Part shown: piece after piece, positions 56,008-63,830 of the stretch
Layout of the letters: every line of letters begins with the position of its first letter
Numbering within the stretch: position 1 is the stretch's first letter
The notes under the pieces: generated by a model
What the model was told of the DNA's origin: nothing
The model's input: the letters and a program-made list of their open reading frames with translations, nothing else
Database searches by the model: none
Translations under genes and position numbers: made by a program
DNA from: Alteromonadaceae bacterium Bs31
GTDB taxonomy: Bacteria; Pseudomonadota; Gammaproteobacteria; Pseudomonadales; Cellvibrionaceae
Assembly: GCA_900177435.1 (NCBI GenBank)
Contig: FXAI01000008.1
Location: 196,126 to 260,125 of the forward strand
Reading direction: 5' to 3'
DNA: 64,000 nucleotides

Positions 56008-58113
56008 CTAATCCCTCCCTAATGCTAATTTTACTTCAGGTAGTTTTTCCATATTCAATTCAAGAAAACTCGCTTTATCCGGACTTACTAGAATACCTTT
56101 TCTTTTTAGGCTTTCCAAAGATTGCATAATCTGCGCATACGAAAATTTATTGCTTTTAGTGCAAATGCCTTTTATCGGTCGATGCTTCATAAAAGTCGCT
56201 CTACCAACAGGCCAAAACTTCTCCAACAAATAAATATCTGAATCAGATAGCCCGCAATCCAAAAGGGTGGATTCTTCGATTCTGGAACAAAGGTTAGATA
56301 AGAAAACTTGGTCGTCGGAAGAGCACCCCAGCGTATAAATAACTTTATCCACCATGACATTTACTATTTTACAATTATAAAAATAGCAGTTGCTAAAAGT
56401 AACATTTTGCATGCCACTAAAATCGAAAACGCACTCACTAAATGTACAGTCTATAAAAATACTATCGACAATTTTGTAGTGCCTACCTACATCTAGCCTT
56501 TCGATTTTTACATTATCAACACTCTCATCGCAAATATCGAAATTAATAATCCCTGTTAATTTTATGCTCGCATCTAATTTCTGACTAGCGTCATATAAGT
56601 CCAAGCAAAAACGCAACGCTAGCCAAAGCGAGTGACTTCTTATATGTGAGCGAGGGGAATACGAAATCACTGAGGGTTCAATAAATCGCTGATCGCCTAT
56701 CCACTCCCCTGATTCATCTTGCAGAATTATATCAGCACAGAATGTTCCCAATACAAACTCATTAACAAACCCTATTCCTTGGCTATCTTCAAATGACCTA
56801 TCCAGTAACGCATGACTAGCTAGTTTATTTATTATTTCATCGGAACTGGGTCTTTCGTCTGACGGATACTGTTTTCTCACGTCATCTATATAAGGAGAAA
56901 ATTTATCTTCCAATAGACTGATAATGTAGTCTCTACTTTCAGACGTATAATTCAGATCGACCATATCCCTTGCTAAAGATTGCAATATCAAATACTGACC
57001 CTTTGGGTCGATACGAAGATCCTGCCTAACTCTTTCCCTCTCTAACATTGACTCAAAATATCTCTCTACGATCGAATTTTTATCGACCACAACCTGATCA
57101 AACTCACCATCTGAAATGCACCTTAAATATGAAAGGATTACAGGGTTGGATATTTTTTCTATTGGAAAGTTATTTTCTTTTAATTTTCTGTACCTTTCCT
57201 GAGTTAGCCATTCAACCACTGTAGGCTCGTCAATTCGTATTCTGACAACTTCAAAATCTTCCTCATGTGAATCTATCCAACTATGAAATTCGTCCCCATC
57301 AAATATAGCTGTTCTTCTTGTGGTTAGTACGACCTTTGCCCTACCTTGTAGCAAGTCCCCTATAGTCTCCAGCATGGGTTCTGCGTTATCATAGCCACCC
57401 TTTTCCTCGCTTGAGTGAAGTAACTCATCAAAACCATCTAGCAAAACAGGGACATTGCCGTTTTTTATTTCGGTTTTAACTAATGATGAGCTTAGCAGCG
57501 GGAAAGATCGATCTATCTCATCCAAAAGAACATACCTAAATATTTTGGCCTGCCTGTTTCTAGATAGTTCTGAAAATAGAGGTATCTGTAATTCACTATT
57601 ATTGATAATAGAGTTCAGTAATTCGTATGCAGTGCAAGTTTTACCAAACCCCGCAGCGGCTTCTATTAAGAACAATATTGGTTTATCGGTATTCAACCTT
57701 TGGGTAATCTCAACAATGAGGTCGTTCTCACCCTTTACTCCATTTACAAAATAACCGGACTTAACATATGAGTAATGAGCATTGTCAGCGTGTATCGAAA
57801 CAATCGATTTAGTGAATTTTTCATACTCCCTTTGCAGCCTTGACTTTGTACTTTCAACACTAAAGAAACCCGCAAATAACGCCTTTTCAACGTCGTTTAT
57901 GTCGCGATACTTTCTAATCTTGCAGGCAAAACCAGCAGATTTAAAATCTGCAAACACCTTTTCTTCATTGGCTCCCTCTTCCAACGATACAATATCAGCA
58001 TTGTGAAAGTGTCCGGCTTGCAAAGTAAAAACACATATGCCATTTTCTTTAGTCGGCATTTCCTCAAAGCCATACCGTTGATATATTTCACTAAGCTTCT
58101 TTTTATTGATCAT
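56008..58113 (-). CDS. NACHT-like STAND NTPase with pentapeptide-like repeats
   Basis: 701 aa. An N-terminal alpha/beta domain (1-110) of unknown type is followed by a NACHT NTPase: Walker A A-A-A-G-F-G-K-T (152-159), Walker B L-L-D-G-F-D-E (224-230) and sensor T-T-R-R (264-267). A helical and winged region (about 290-500) leads to a short run of pentapeptide-like repeats near 570-600 (F-I-D-C-T-F-S-E-C-V-F), then a C-terminal helical region. The architecture fits bacterial NLR-like defence ATPases. It is translationally linked to the RelA/SpoT gene, suggesting sensor and effector. Confidence 0.88.
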   Translation of the reverse strand: MINKKKLSEIYQRYGFEEMPTKENGICVFTLQAGHFHNADIVSLEEGANEEKVFADFKSAGFACKIRKYRDINDVEKALFAGFFSVESTKSRLQREYEKFTKSIVSIHADNAHYSYVKSGYFVNGVKGENDLIVEITQRLNTDKPILFLIEAAAGFGKTCTAYELLNSIINNSELQIPLFSELSRNRQAKIFRYVLLDEIDRSFPLLSSSLVKTEIKNGNVPVLLDGFDELLHSSEEKGGYDNAEPMLETIGDLLQGRAKVVLTTRRTAIFDGDEFHSWIDSHEEDFEVVRIRIDEPTVVEWLTQERYRKLKENNFPIEKISNPVILSYLRCISDGEFDQVVVDKNSIVERYFESMLERERVRQDLRIDPKGQYLILQSLARDMVDLNYTSESRDYIISLLEDKFSPYIDDVRKQYPSDERPSSDEIINKLASHALLDRSFEDSQGIGFVNEFVLGTFCADIILQDESGEWIGDQRFIEPSVISYSPRSHIRSHSLWLALRFCLDLYDASQKLDASIKLTGIINFDICDESVDNVKIERLDVGRHYKIVDSIFIDCTFSECVFDFSGMQNVTFSNCYFYNCKIVNVMVDKVIYTLGCSSDDQVFLSNLCSRIEESTLLDCGLSDSDIYLLEKFWPVGRATFMKHRPIKGICTKSNKFSYAQIMQSLESLKRKGILVSPDKASFLELNMEKLPEVKLALGRD

Positions 58114-58155
58114 TTATGAGCCTTCTTGTTGAAGATATTTGTGAAGCTATAAAAG

Positions 58156-58260
58156 AGCTAACGCCGCCAGCAACTGCCGGAGTAAACTGGCTGCTTTTTT
58201 GCGTGTTTATGCAAAAAAGAAGACGGTTTACGGAGGTCAGATTGACTGGCCTTGTTAAGG
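58156..58260 (-). repeat. attC site 19
   Basis: 105 bp, GAGCTAACGCCGCC ... GGCCTTGTTAAGG. It belongs to the 143-aa coiled-coil cassette to its right and bounds the NACHT/RSH cassette on its 5' side. Confidence 0.93.
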
Positions 58261-58686
58261 CTTTTTCTCTGGTTCCGGAACTGGATTATTAAATAACGGA
58301 TTTTTCATACCTTCTTCTTGCAGCACGTTATTTTTTCTAACTATTTCAATAGACTTATCCATCATTGACTTAATTGCAGAATTATCTATATCGATGGTAC
58401 CTTCAAGCGCTATAGTAAGGCTAGCAATCTCTGCGAAATCATCTTTGGCTCGAAGATAAAGCCTACCCATTTCCCAGTCCTGCTCGGATTCCAATTTCTT
58501 TAGTGTTGATATTTGATTTTGCCACGTTTGTTGCTTTTGCAATGCTGCATTATTAATGCCAGCCAAAATGTACTGAAGCTCACTTTTACGTTTTTTCCCT
58601 TCTCGAATCACGGCCGCTTGATATATCGCTATAGAAGTTCCAATAACTCCGACTAGTAGTGAAACAATTGTAATTGGATCTTCCAT
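58255..58686 (-). CDS. Membrane-anchored coiled-coil protein (cassette gene)
   Basis: 143 aa. One N-terminal membrane segment (about 6-24) is followed by Lys/Gln/Glu-rich helices and a Pro-rich tail. The function is unknown. Confidence 0.7.
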   Translation of the reverse strand: MEDPITIVSLLVGVIGTSIAIYQAAVIREGKKRKSELQYILAGINNAALQKQQTWQNQISTLKKLESEQDWEMGRLYLRAKDDFAEIASLTIALEGTIDIDNSAIKSMMDKSIEIVRKNNVLQEEGMKNPLFNNPVPEPEKKP

Positions 58687-58710
58687 ACGAGTTTCTCTTT
58701 AGTGATTGGG

Positions 58711-58822
58711 CCTTAACGCCGCTAGAAGCAGCCGCAGTGTAGGTGTTTAAATATATGCCAGCGTAGCGACCGGCATAAATTTATACACCGAAACGTAGGT
58801 CTGCTTGCTAGCTTTGTTAGAA
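58711..58822 (-). repeat. attC site 20
   Basis: 112 bp, CCTTAACGCCGCTAGAAGC ... GCTAGCTTTGTTAGAA, with TAAATATATGCC / GGCATAAATTTA arms. It belongs to the 104-aa secreted cassette. Confidence 0.94.
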
Positions 58823-58825
58823 CGT

Positions 58826-59140
58826 TCATATACGTAAAACCACCTGCCTTGCCGCCGCGCCTTTTGTAGTAACGAACGTGACCGTATTAAGCCTGGAGTT
58901 ATAGGTAGCAATCGGTGACTCTGCAGGCATTTGTGTATAGTGGATAAAAAAGTCACTGGAATTGTCAAACTGACCACTAATAATTAGCTTGTATGTAATA
59001 TCTGCGATATCGTCATCTGTTGCCTTCACAATATCCTCGCAGCTTACAAATATTTCGCCTCCATTCTCAGAGATTACGTCGACTTTATCACACGCTAATG
59101 CATTGGAGGCTAGAAGAAATATCGCCACTAGAATTCTCAT
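58826..59140 (-). CDS. Small secreted protein (cassette gene)
   Basis: 104 aa from M-R-I-L-V-A-I-F; the upstream frame is attC sequence. The signal peptide ends near A-L-A-C. The mature part has two Cys. The function is unknown. Confidence 0.72.
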   Translation of the reverse strand: MRILVAIFLLASNALACDKVDVISENGGEIFVSCEDIVKATDDDIADITYKLIISGQFDNSSDFFIHYTQMPAESPIATYNSRLNTVTFVTTKGAAARQVVLRI

Positions 59141-59151
59141 TTTCACATTCC

Positions 59152-59265
59152 TTCTAACGCCTCTGTAAAAGGCATTTCGTGTGTAGTGTAGTTTTGCGGT
59201 AAAGTGGCGAAGCCACCGCAAAATGGAGCGAAGCACGAAATGTCCTTTTGACAGAATTGTTATGC
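59152..59265 (-). repeat. attC site 21
   Basis: 114 bp, TTCTAACGCCTCTG ... GAATTGTTATGC, with CATTTCGTG / CACGAAATG outer arms and GCGGTAAAGTGGCGAAGCCACCGC inside. It belongs to the 128-aa cassette. Confidence 0.93.
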
Positions 59266-59271
59266 GTATTT

Positions 59272-59658
59272 TCAGAGGCCATTTGTTTTAACCCCAGTAA
59301 ATTTATCCCAGCCACGACAAAACTCTTTGGAGTTTGGCCCCAAGTAAGGAACAAAACTATTGGGGTCTATTGGGCCAGGAACACGATTTAGTATATTTTC
59401 CAGGAAGCATGTACATGCAGCGTTAGCCGGCTCTCCCCCTTTGGCTACCACCGACTCTATAAATGAAAATAGCTGCTCCCCATTTGATAGAGTACCAGAT
59501 GCGAGCTGCTCTACTATCAGAGTGCTGAAATCGCTGAATACCCCATGAACCGTTGAGTCTTCACCGAAATTGAAAGCGGCATCCTCCGAAGACCAGTAGT
59601 CGGGAAACTCCGGAATAAATGCCTTCAATTTTTCTACATACTCTGATACTTGATTCAT
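59272..59658 (-). CDS. DUF7674-like protein (cassette gene)
   Basis: 128 aa, cytoplasmic and helical, with Cys pairs in A-A-C-T-C-F-L-E. It resembles the DUF7674 type, which I cannot confirm. The function is unknown. Confidence 0.65.
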   Translation of the reverse strand: MNQVSEYVEKLKAFIPEFPDYWSSEDAAFNFGEDSTVHGVFSDFSTLIVEQLASGTLSNGEQLFSFIESVVAKGGEPANAACTCFLENILNRVPGPIDPNSFVPYLGPNSKEFCRGWDKFTGVKTNGL

Positions 59659-59669
59659 TTGGTTTTACG

Positions 59670-59786
59670 CATAACGCCTTGCTCACCGGAACATACTGCG
59701 GAGAGCGTTTTGTGTGATAATGGAGCGCAGCGACAGACACAAAACGAGCGTAGCAGTATGTGTCCGCGTGCAGCAATTTGTTAGGC
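59670..59786 (-). repeat. attC site 22
   Basis: 117 bp, CATAACGCCTTGC ... GCAATTTGTTAGGC. It belongs to the 144-aa cassette. Confidence 0.94.
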
Positions 59787-59787
59787 A

Positions 59788-60222
59788 TTACCTAGAAATC
59801 TCCACTGTACCTGTTGTATGCCAATTTTTTACTTGAACATCGAATGTTGGAGTACCAGTTAAATTGCTTTCGAACATGAATACGCACTCCATCGAATTCA
59901 ACTCACTTCCAGATATGGAAATGGCAGTTAAATTAAAGGTTTCTTCGGCGTTATCGATGCTTTCTTTTTCCCAGCTTTCTCCCTCTTCGATTAATAGGGG
60001 GGATATTTGATCCTTAAGTGAGGCATAGCTTTCTACAATTTTCCTGTAAATAGCGTGCTGTGTATCGAAAACACCCTCCTCATTACCATCGGCAAATATC
60101 TCGATCTCTTTTTCTATAGGAGGAAATATGCAGCATCCTTCCCAATATGATTTCGCAAAGCCCATTTCCCCAAAAACGGGATCATTTATATTTTCTATAT
60201 TCTTTCTAAACCAATCGAACAT
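59788..60222 (-). CDS. Uncharacterised soluble protein (cassette gene)
   Basis: 144 aa, acidic, beginning M-F-D-W-F-R-K. It has a beta-rich second half with alternating strands. There is no signal peptide. No family is recognised; it is the kind of cassette protein that sometimes acts as an immunity factor, without evidence here. Confidence 0.65.
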   Translation of the reverse strand: MFDWFRKNIENINDPVFGEMGFAKSYWEGCCIFPPIEKEIEIFADGNEEGVFDTQHAIYRKIVESYASLKDQISPLLIEEGESWEKESIDNAEETFNLTAISISGSELNSMECVFMFESNLTGTPTFDVQVKNWHTTGTVEISR

Positions 60223-60230
60223 ATGGGTTG

Positions 60231-60322
60231 CCTAACGCCTAAATAACAGGCTAAAAATAGTGGGCTAAAATGGAGCGAAGCGAACAGCCCGCTGTTTTAG
60301 TCCTTGTTGATTTTCTTGTTAG
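60231..60322 (-). repeat. attC site 23, MBL cassette
   Basis: 92 bp from CCTAACGCC to CTTGTTAGAG. Unusually, the last about nine codons of the metallo-beta-lactamase run into it, so the enzyme's C-terminal tail is encoded by attC sequence. Confidence 0.88.
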
Positions 60323-61052
60323 AGGCCTTTGCAGACAAAGCTAATGCTTGTGTATGCTTTAGTAAGCTAACATCTCCGATTTTACCATGCCCTGGAACAA
60401 CCAATTTGGCATCAGGATAACGATTAATGACTTTTTGCATAGAGTTTGGCCATTCACTAATATTTGCATCGCCCGTATAACCTAAGTTTTTATTCTTAAG
60501 GCTTTTTACAAAGCAACCTCCAAACAATATCTTGTCATTAGGTAGCCAAACAACAATATTATCCTCTGTATGCCCCGCTCCGGGATAAAACACACTCGCA
60601 ACACCGTCAATAAATTCAAAGGCATTACTTGATATTTCATCACTAGACACTTCTTTTTGGTTTAATTTAAGAAGCTTATTAGTTAGTGATGTTGCATAGG
60701 TTTTTATTTTTAAATCATTTAAAAGTGGTATATCTCCACTAGCATCCTCATGGAAATGAGTAACTACTGCGCTTTTTATAGTTAGACCTTTAGCCTCAAT
60801 CCATTCAATTAGTTGTTCTGTTCCTTGGGTTGTCCAAGGAGTATCAATCATATGCGCTTCAGTGCCATTAATAACAACTAGACCTGAGGCTCCAATTAAA
60901 CCCCATGGCTCAACCTTCTTATATGAGATATGTTGATAAACGTTATCGCTTAACTTTTTTATTTTAAGTTCTTTAGTGCCTTCGTTGTTTGCAAATACAA
61001 TACAAGAAGTAAAGAGAGCGAATATAATAATATACTTCATGATGAAACTCAT
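60297..61052 (-). CDS. Subclass B1 metallo-beta-lactamase, IMP-like (cassette gene)
   Basis: 251 aa (IMP-type enzymes are about 246). A signal peptide is followed by a complete B1 zinc site: H99-F-H101-E-D103, H161 in G-A-G-H-T-E-D-N, C180 in G-G-C-F-V-K and H222 in V-P-G-H-G-K-I-G-D. Stretches such as V-V-W-L-P-N-D-K-I-L-F-G-G-C and K-L-V-V-P-G-H match IMP-type enzymes closely by eye. It is expected to hydrolyse penicillins, cephalosporins and carbapenems in the periplasm. It is a single-gene cassette ending in its own attC and is potentially mobile. Confidence 0.93.
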   Translation of the reverse strand: MSFIMKYIIIFALFTSCIVFANNEGTKELKIKKLSDNVYQHISYKKVEPWGLIGASGLVVINGTEAHMIDTPWTTQGTEQLIEWIEAKGLTIKSAVVTHFHEDASGDIPLLNDLKIKTYATSLTNKLLKLNQKEVSSDEISSNAFEFIDGVASVFYPGAGHTEDNIVVWLPNDKILFGGCFVKSLKNKNLGYTGDANISEWPNSMQKVINRYPDAKLVVPGHGKIGDVSLLKHTQALALSAKASNKKINKD

Positions 61053-61063
61053 AGTTGAGTGGC

Positions 61064-61192
61064 CTCTAACGCCGTTATAACCGGCCGTAACGGAGTTGAT
61101 TTGTTTGCGGTAGCGTAGCGTTAAACCGAAAACGAAGCAACGCAGTGGAGGTCCAGCCAGCTCGCTGGCGATGGTTGATAACTTTGTTATAC
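61064..61192 (-). repeat. attC site 24
   Basis: 129 bp, the longest of the set, CTCTAACGCCGTTATAACC ... CTTTGTTATAC, with CAGTGGAGGTCCAGCCAGCTCGCTGG-type core split as in sites 11 and 28. It belongs to the 180-aa cassette. Confidence 0.93.
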
Positions 61193-61199
61193 AGCTTTA

Positions 61200-61742
61200 C
61201 TATGATCCCACATACAAATTTACCTGAACACTACCATCTTCATGCTTATATACATGAGCGCCTTCCAAAACTAAATCTTGTAGATCGTGCCCCCAAATTC
61301 GATACTTCCCATTTGTTGTATTTCTATTGATCAAGCCAATTTTTTCCATTCGCTCGCCGATAGGAATTACTGATATATCCGAAGTTTCTTCTTCCTCTGA
61401 ATAAACCCGTTGATAGGTTTCATAAATGGCATCAACTAGCTGTATGCGAGTAAATCCGTAATCAGATTTAACTTCGATATTTGCAGGTGAGTTTAGAGGG
61501 TACGTTACAGAAACAATGACTTCGTTGCTAGTAACGACGATCATATTTGCTGCACGTAATCGCTCTCTCTGTGAAGTATAATTGCCTAAAAATACTCCGT
61601 GAGACCCTTGCTCTGAGGAGACTTCAAACTCTATTTCATATGAACCTGAAAATGTCGCTTTAAGTAAATCCTTGCATAAAAAACCAGTCAGTAATATTAG
61701 GGATATCAGTATTCCAAAAATGTATTTCATGGTTTTTGCCAT
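61200..61742 (-). CDS. Membrane-anchored or secreted protein (cassette gene)
   Basis: 180 aa; an internal Met at 61730 is an alternative start. The hydrophobic N-terminus (about 5-24) is a signal or anchor. The rest is beta-rich with a C-terminal Y-K-H-E-D-G-S-V-Q-V. The function is unknown. Confidence 0.7.
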   Translation of the reverse strand: MAKTMKYIFGILISLILLTGFLCKDLLKATFSGSYEIEFEVSSEQGSHGVFLGNYTSQRERLRAANMIVVTSNEVIVSVTYPLNSPANIEVKSDYGFTRIQLVDAIYETYQRVYSEEEETSDISVIPIGERMEKIGLINRNTTNGKYRIWGHDLQDLVLEGAHVYKHEDGSVQVNLYVGS

Positions 61743-61745
61743 TTT

Positions 61746-61862
61746 GTATAACGCCGCTATAACCAGCGACCGAAGTGGAGCTTGTTTTTGTGTAACAATG
61801 AGCGGAGCGAATACACAAAAACAAGCGTAGCTTTGGACGTCTGGTTGATAGCTTGGTTATGC
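61746..61862 (-). repeat. attC site 25
   Basis: 117 bp, TGTATAACGCCGCTATAACC ... GATAGCTTGGTTATGC. It is near-identical to attC 26. It belongs to the 142-aa membrane protein cassette. Confidence 0.95.
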
Positions 61863-61863
61863 A

Positions 61864-62292
61864 TTAAACTCCCCCACCCAAACTAGCCAGTACGGCTGCA
61901 ATTAAAATGACCGCCAATAAGGCCATAGCGTACATAGCGATAAACTGAAATGCAATTGCACCCGCCCCCAGTGCTGCTGCACTTCCAGCAGCTCGAATTG
62001 ATTCATGTTTTGAAAACGATAGCGCCGCCAAAATAAACGCTAGACCGCCCAGTATTGCAGTAACAATATGCGTAATTTTGTCTGCGCTAAATTTAGACTT
62101 TTCCAACTTAGGCTCGACGGCTTTACCTTTTAGTGCATCAATCGTTGCTTGGCGAATTGATGCGGCCTTTTCAGCAACTGTCGTTTCTAAGGAAGGTTGA
62201 GCAGAAAAAGGGCCTGCCCAAAAGTGGATCAATGCCAACATTAGCGCAAGACCGCCAACCATAATTCCAAATGTACCGAATTTATTTTTCAT
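61864..62292 (-). CDS. Multi-pass membrane protein (cassette gene)
   Basis: 142 aa with three or four hydrophobic segments (about 7-24, 72-90, 98-115, 118-140) and Ala/Gly-rich helices. The function is unknown. Confidence 0.7.
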   Translation of the reverse strand: MKNKFGTFGIMVGGLALMLALIHFWAGPFSAQPSLETTVAEKAASIRQATIDALKGKAVEPKLEKSKFSADKITHIVTAILGGLAFILAALSFSKHESIRAAGSAAALGAGAIAFQFIAMYAMALLAVILIAAVLASLGGGV

Positions 62293-62330
62293 ATGCTCTT
62301 CCTTTTAAAAACTCATTCTTCCCGATGATG

Positions 62331-62448
62331 CATAACGCCGCTATAACCAGCGCCCAAAGTGGAGCTTTTTTTGTGCGACAATTGAGCAAAGCGAAATGCA
62401 CAAAACAAGCGTAGCTTTGGACGTCTGGTTGATAGCTTGGTTATGTGT
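62331..62448 (-). repeat. attC site 26
   Basis: 118 bp, near-identical to attC 25, differing at only scattered positions. It belongs to the small lipoprotein cassette. Confidence 0.95.
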
Positions 62449-62479
62449 ACAATTTAAAATGCATTAGCAATTAGATTTT

Positions 62480-62755
62480 TTACTTTACAGATTTTTTGCA
62501 AGACACCGCTGTACCATTTTCACCGCTACGAGAGTTACAAACATAGTCTACTCCGTGGCAAGAAGCGACCCATGTAGATGTTGGCCCATAAATCTCTTTT
62601 TTGACGACCCGAATATCTTCAGGCAAGCATCCAGTTTCACCAGCAGAGTAATTTTTCCAGAGATTTTCTTGTTGAGCCTCGATTAAATCCATTGAAGGGA
62701 ACATACACCCACCGATCAATGAACCTATAAACGAAATTAATATTATATTTTTCAT
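62480..62755 (-). CDS. Small lipoprotein (cassette gene)
   Basis: 91 aa from M-K-N-I-I-L-I; upstream Met at 62773 is unlikely. The lipobox is I-G-G-C. The mature part has several Cys. It resembles small envelope lipoproteins of cassette arrays. The function is unknown. Confidence 0.72.
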   Translation of the reverse strand: MKNIILISFIGSLIGGCMFPSMDLIEAQQENLWKNYSAGETGCLPEDIRVVKKEIYGPTSTWVASCHGVDYVCNSRSGENGTAVSCKKSVK

Positions 62756-62796
62756 ATCACACTCCTTTGACATTTGTATTTATAGTACAGGGAACA

Positions 62797-62909
62797 CATA
62801 ACGCCAGTAGCAGGCGCAAATATTGTGTTGTGGAGTTTGTGTAAAATGGGCGGAGCCCTTACACAAACGGAGCGACGCAATATTTGTCGCTTGCCTACTT
62901 TTGTTATGC
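62797..62909 (-). repeat. attC site 27
   Basis: 113 bp, CACATAACGCCAGTAGCAGGC ... GCCTACTTTTGTTATGC. It belongs to the 139-aa cassette, whose stop overlaps its R'' end. Confidence 0.94.
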
Positions 62910-63323
62910 ATTGCGAAGGCCCACCCAATATGCCACTTTATTGTACCCATCATTTTCAACCACTTGAGGGTGCGCGGAATATTTAAGCATTGCCTCCTTA
63001 ACTATTTCCTTGCCAAAAGTTTTAACGCAAGGAAGAACCAGAAACTTGTTAGAACTAGGGTTTGGTTCCAACATTGAGGCTAAAACCAAGTCTTGCAATA
63101 GTGATTTGGGTATGGGGTTTACCTTGCTCATTACTTTTGCAACAAACCACTTTTTGCGCTTATCTTGAAGTGCGGCTGTAAACCACGCAAGTTTCTCTGG
63201 ATTATCGCGAGGGAAGTTACTCGCAACAGCCCTAGTAATTTCATTTATTCTGTGATGAGCCGAATTTTTATCTTCTGCATCAATAGCTTCACTATATTCT
63301 TCCGCAAGTTCATCTAGGTTCAT
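62904..63323 (-). CDS. Helical protein (cassette gene)
   Basis: 139 aa, soluble, all-helical, with a HEAT-like character. No family is recognised. Confidence 0.7.
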   Translation of the reverse strand: MNLDELAEEYSEAIDAEDKNSAHHRINEITRAVASNFPRDNPEKLAWFTAALQDKRKKWFVAKVMSKVNPIPKSLLQDLVLASMLEPNPSSNKFLVLPCVKTFGKEIVKEAMLKYSAHPQVVENDGYNKVAYWVGLRNA

Positions 63324-63335
63324 AATTTAGTTTTG

Positions 63336-63433
63336 CATAACGCCGCGCTAAACGGCCGCAGTGAAGGCGCGAAGCGCCGTAACGGAGGTCCAAGCCCAGC
63401 TCGCTGGGCTGATGTTTGAGCGCCTTGTTATGA
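63336..63433 (-). repeat. attC site 28
   Basis: 98 bp, CATAACGCCGCGCTAAACGG ... GCGCCTTGTTATGA. It shares its core with attC 17 and inverted attC 2. It belongs to the cassette at 63434-63741. Confidence 0.95.
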
Positions 63434-63741
63434 GCCTCACTCGTTACCCTCATAGAACGCATAAACCACCCTTCTTAAATAAACTGCACTTCCTGCGGCA
63501 ACACACTTCCCAACTATCACTTAAAAGGAACGAACAAACTCTACCGCGAATTCTAGTACCGTATAAAGCTCCATTAATTTGCGCTTTATGCAATTTAATG
63601 GAGCGACTAACTTGCGCCCGTTTTCTACGAAGTGCTTAGTTGTTGCCTACGGCTACTACTCCCACCCTACAATAGAACCCTTACCGAATTAGCACCCCAC
63701 TAAGAAAGTGGTAGTTAAAACACTTTAATTCGCCCTAGCCT
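63434..63741. other. Cassette without a convincing gene
   Basis: About 308 bp between two attC sites. Only very short frames occur on the minus strand (17 and 27 codons), none with a clear ribosome site. It contains the strong hairpin at 63568-63604. It could be a non-coding or regulatory cassette, or carry a small RNA. Confidence 0.6.
63568..63604. other. Long imperfect hairpin inside non-coding cassette
   Basis: GCTCCATTAA pairs perfectly with TTAATGGAGC, then a T-T mismatch, then TTGC pairs with GCAA around a 7-nt loop. The stem totals 14 base pairs, not associated with an attC core. It is a candidate RNA structure or terminator; no T-run follows. Confidence 0.75.
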
Positions 63742-63830
63742 CATAACGCCAGGGTAACCAGTCAGCCGGAGCGAAGCGGAGGGAACCAAAAGCGTAGCTT
63801 TTGGCTGTCTGGTTGACCCTATGGTTATGT
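63742..63830 (-). repeat. attC site 29
   Basis: 89 bp, CATAACGCCAGGGTAACCAG ... GACCCTATGGTTATGT. It belongs to the next cassette to the right, which is cut by the window edge. Confidence 0.94.
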
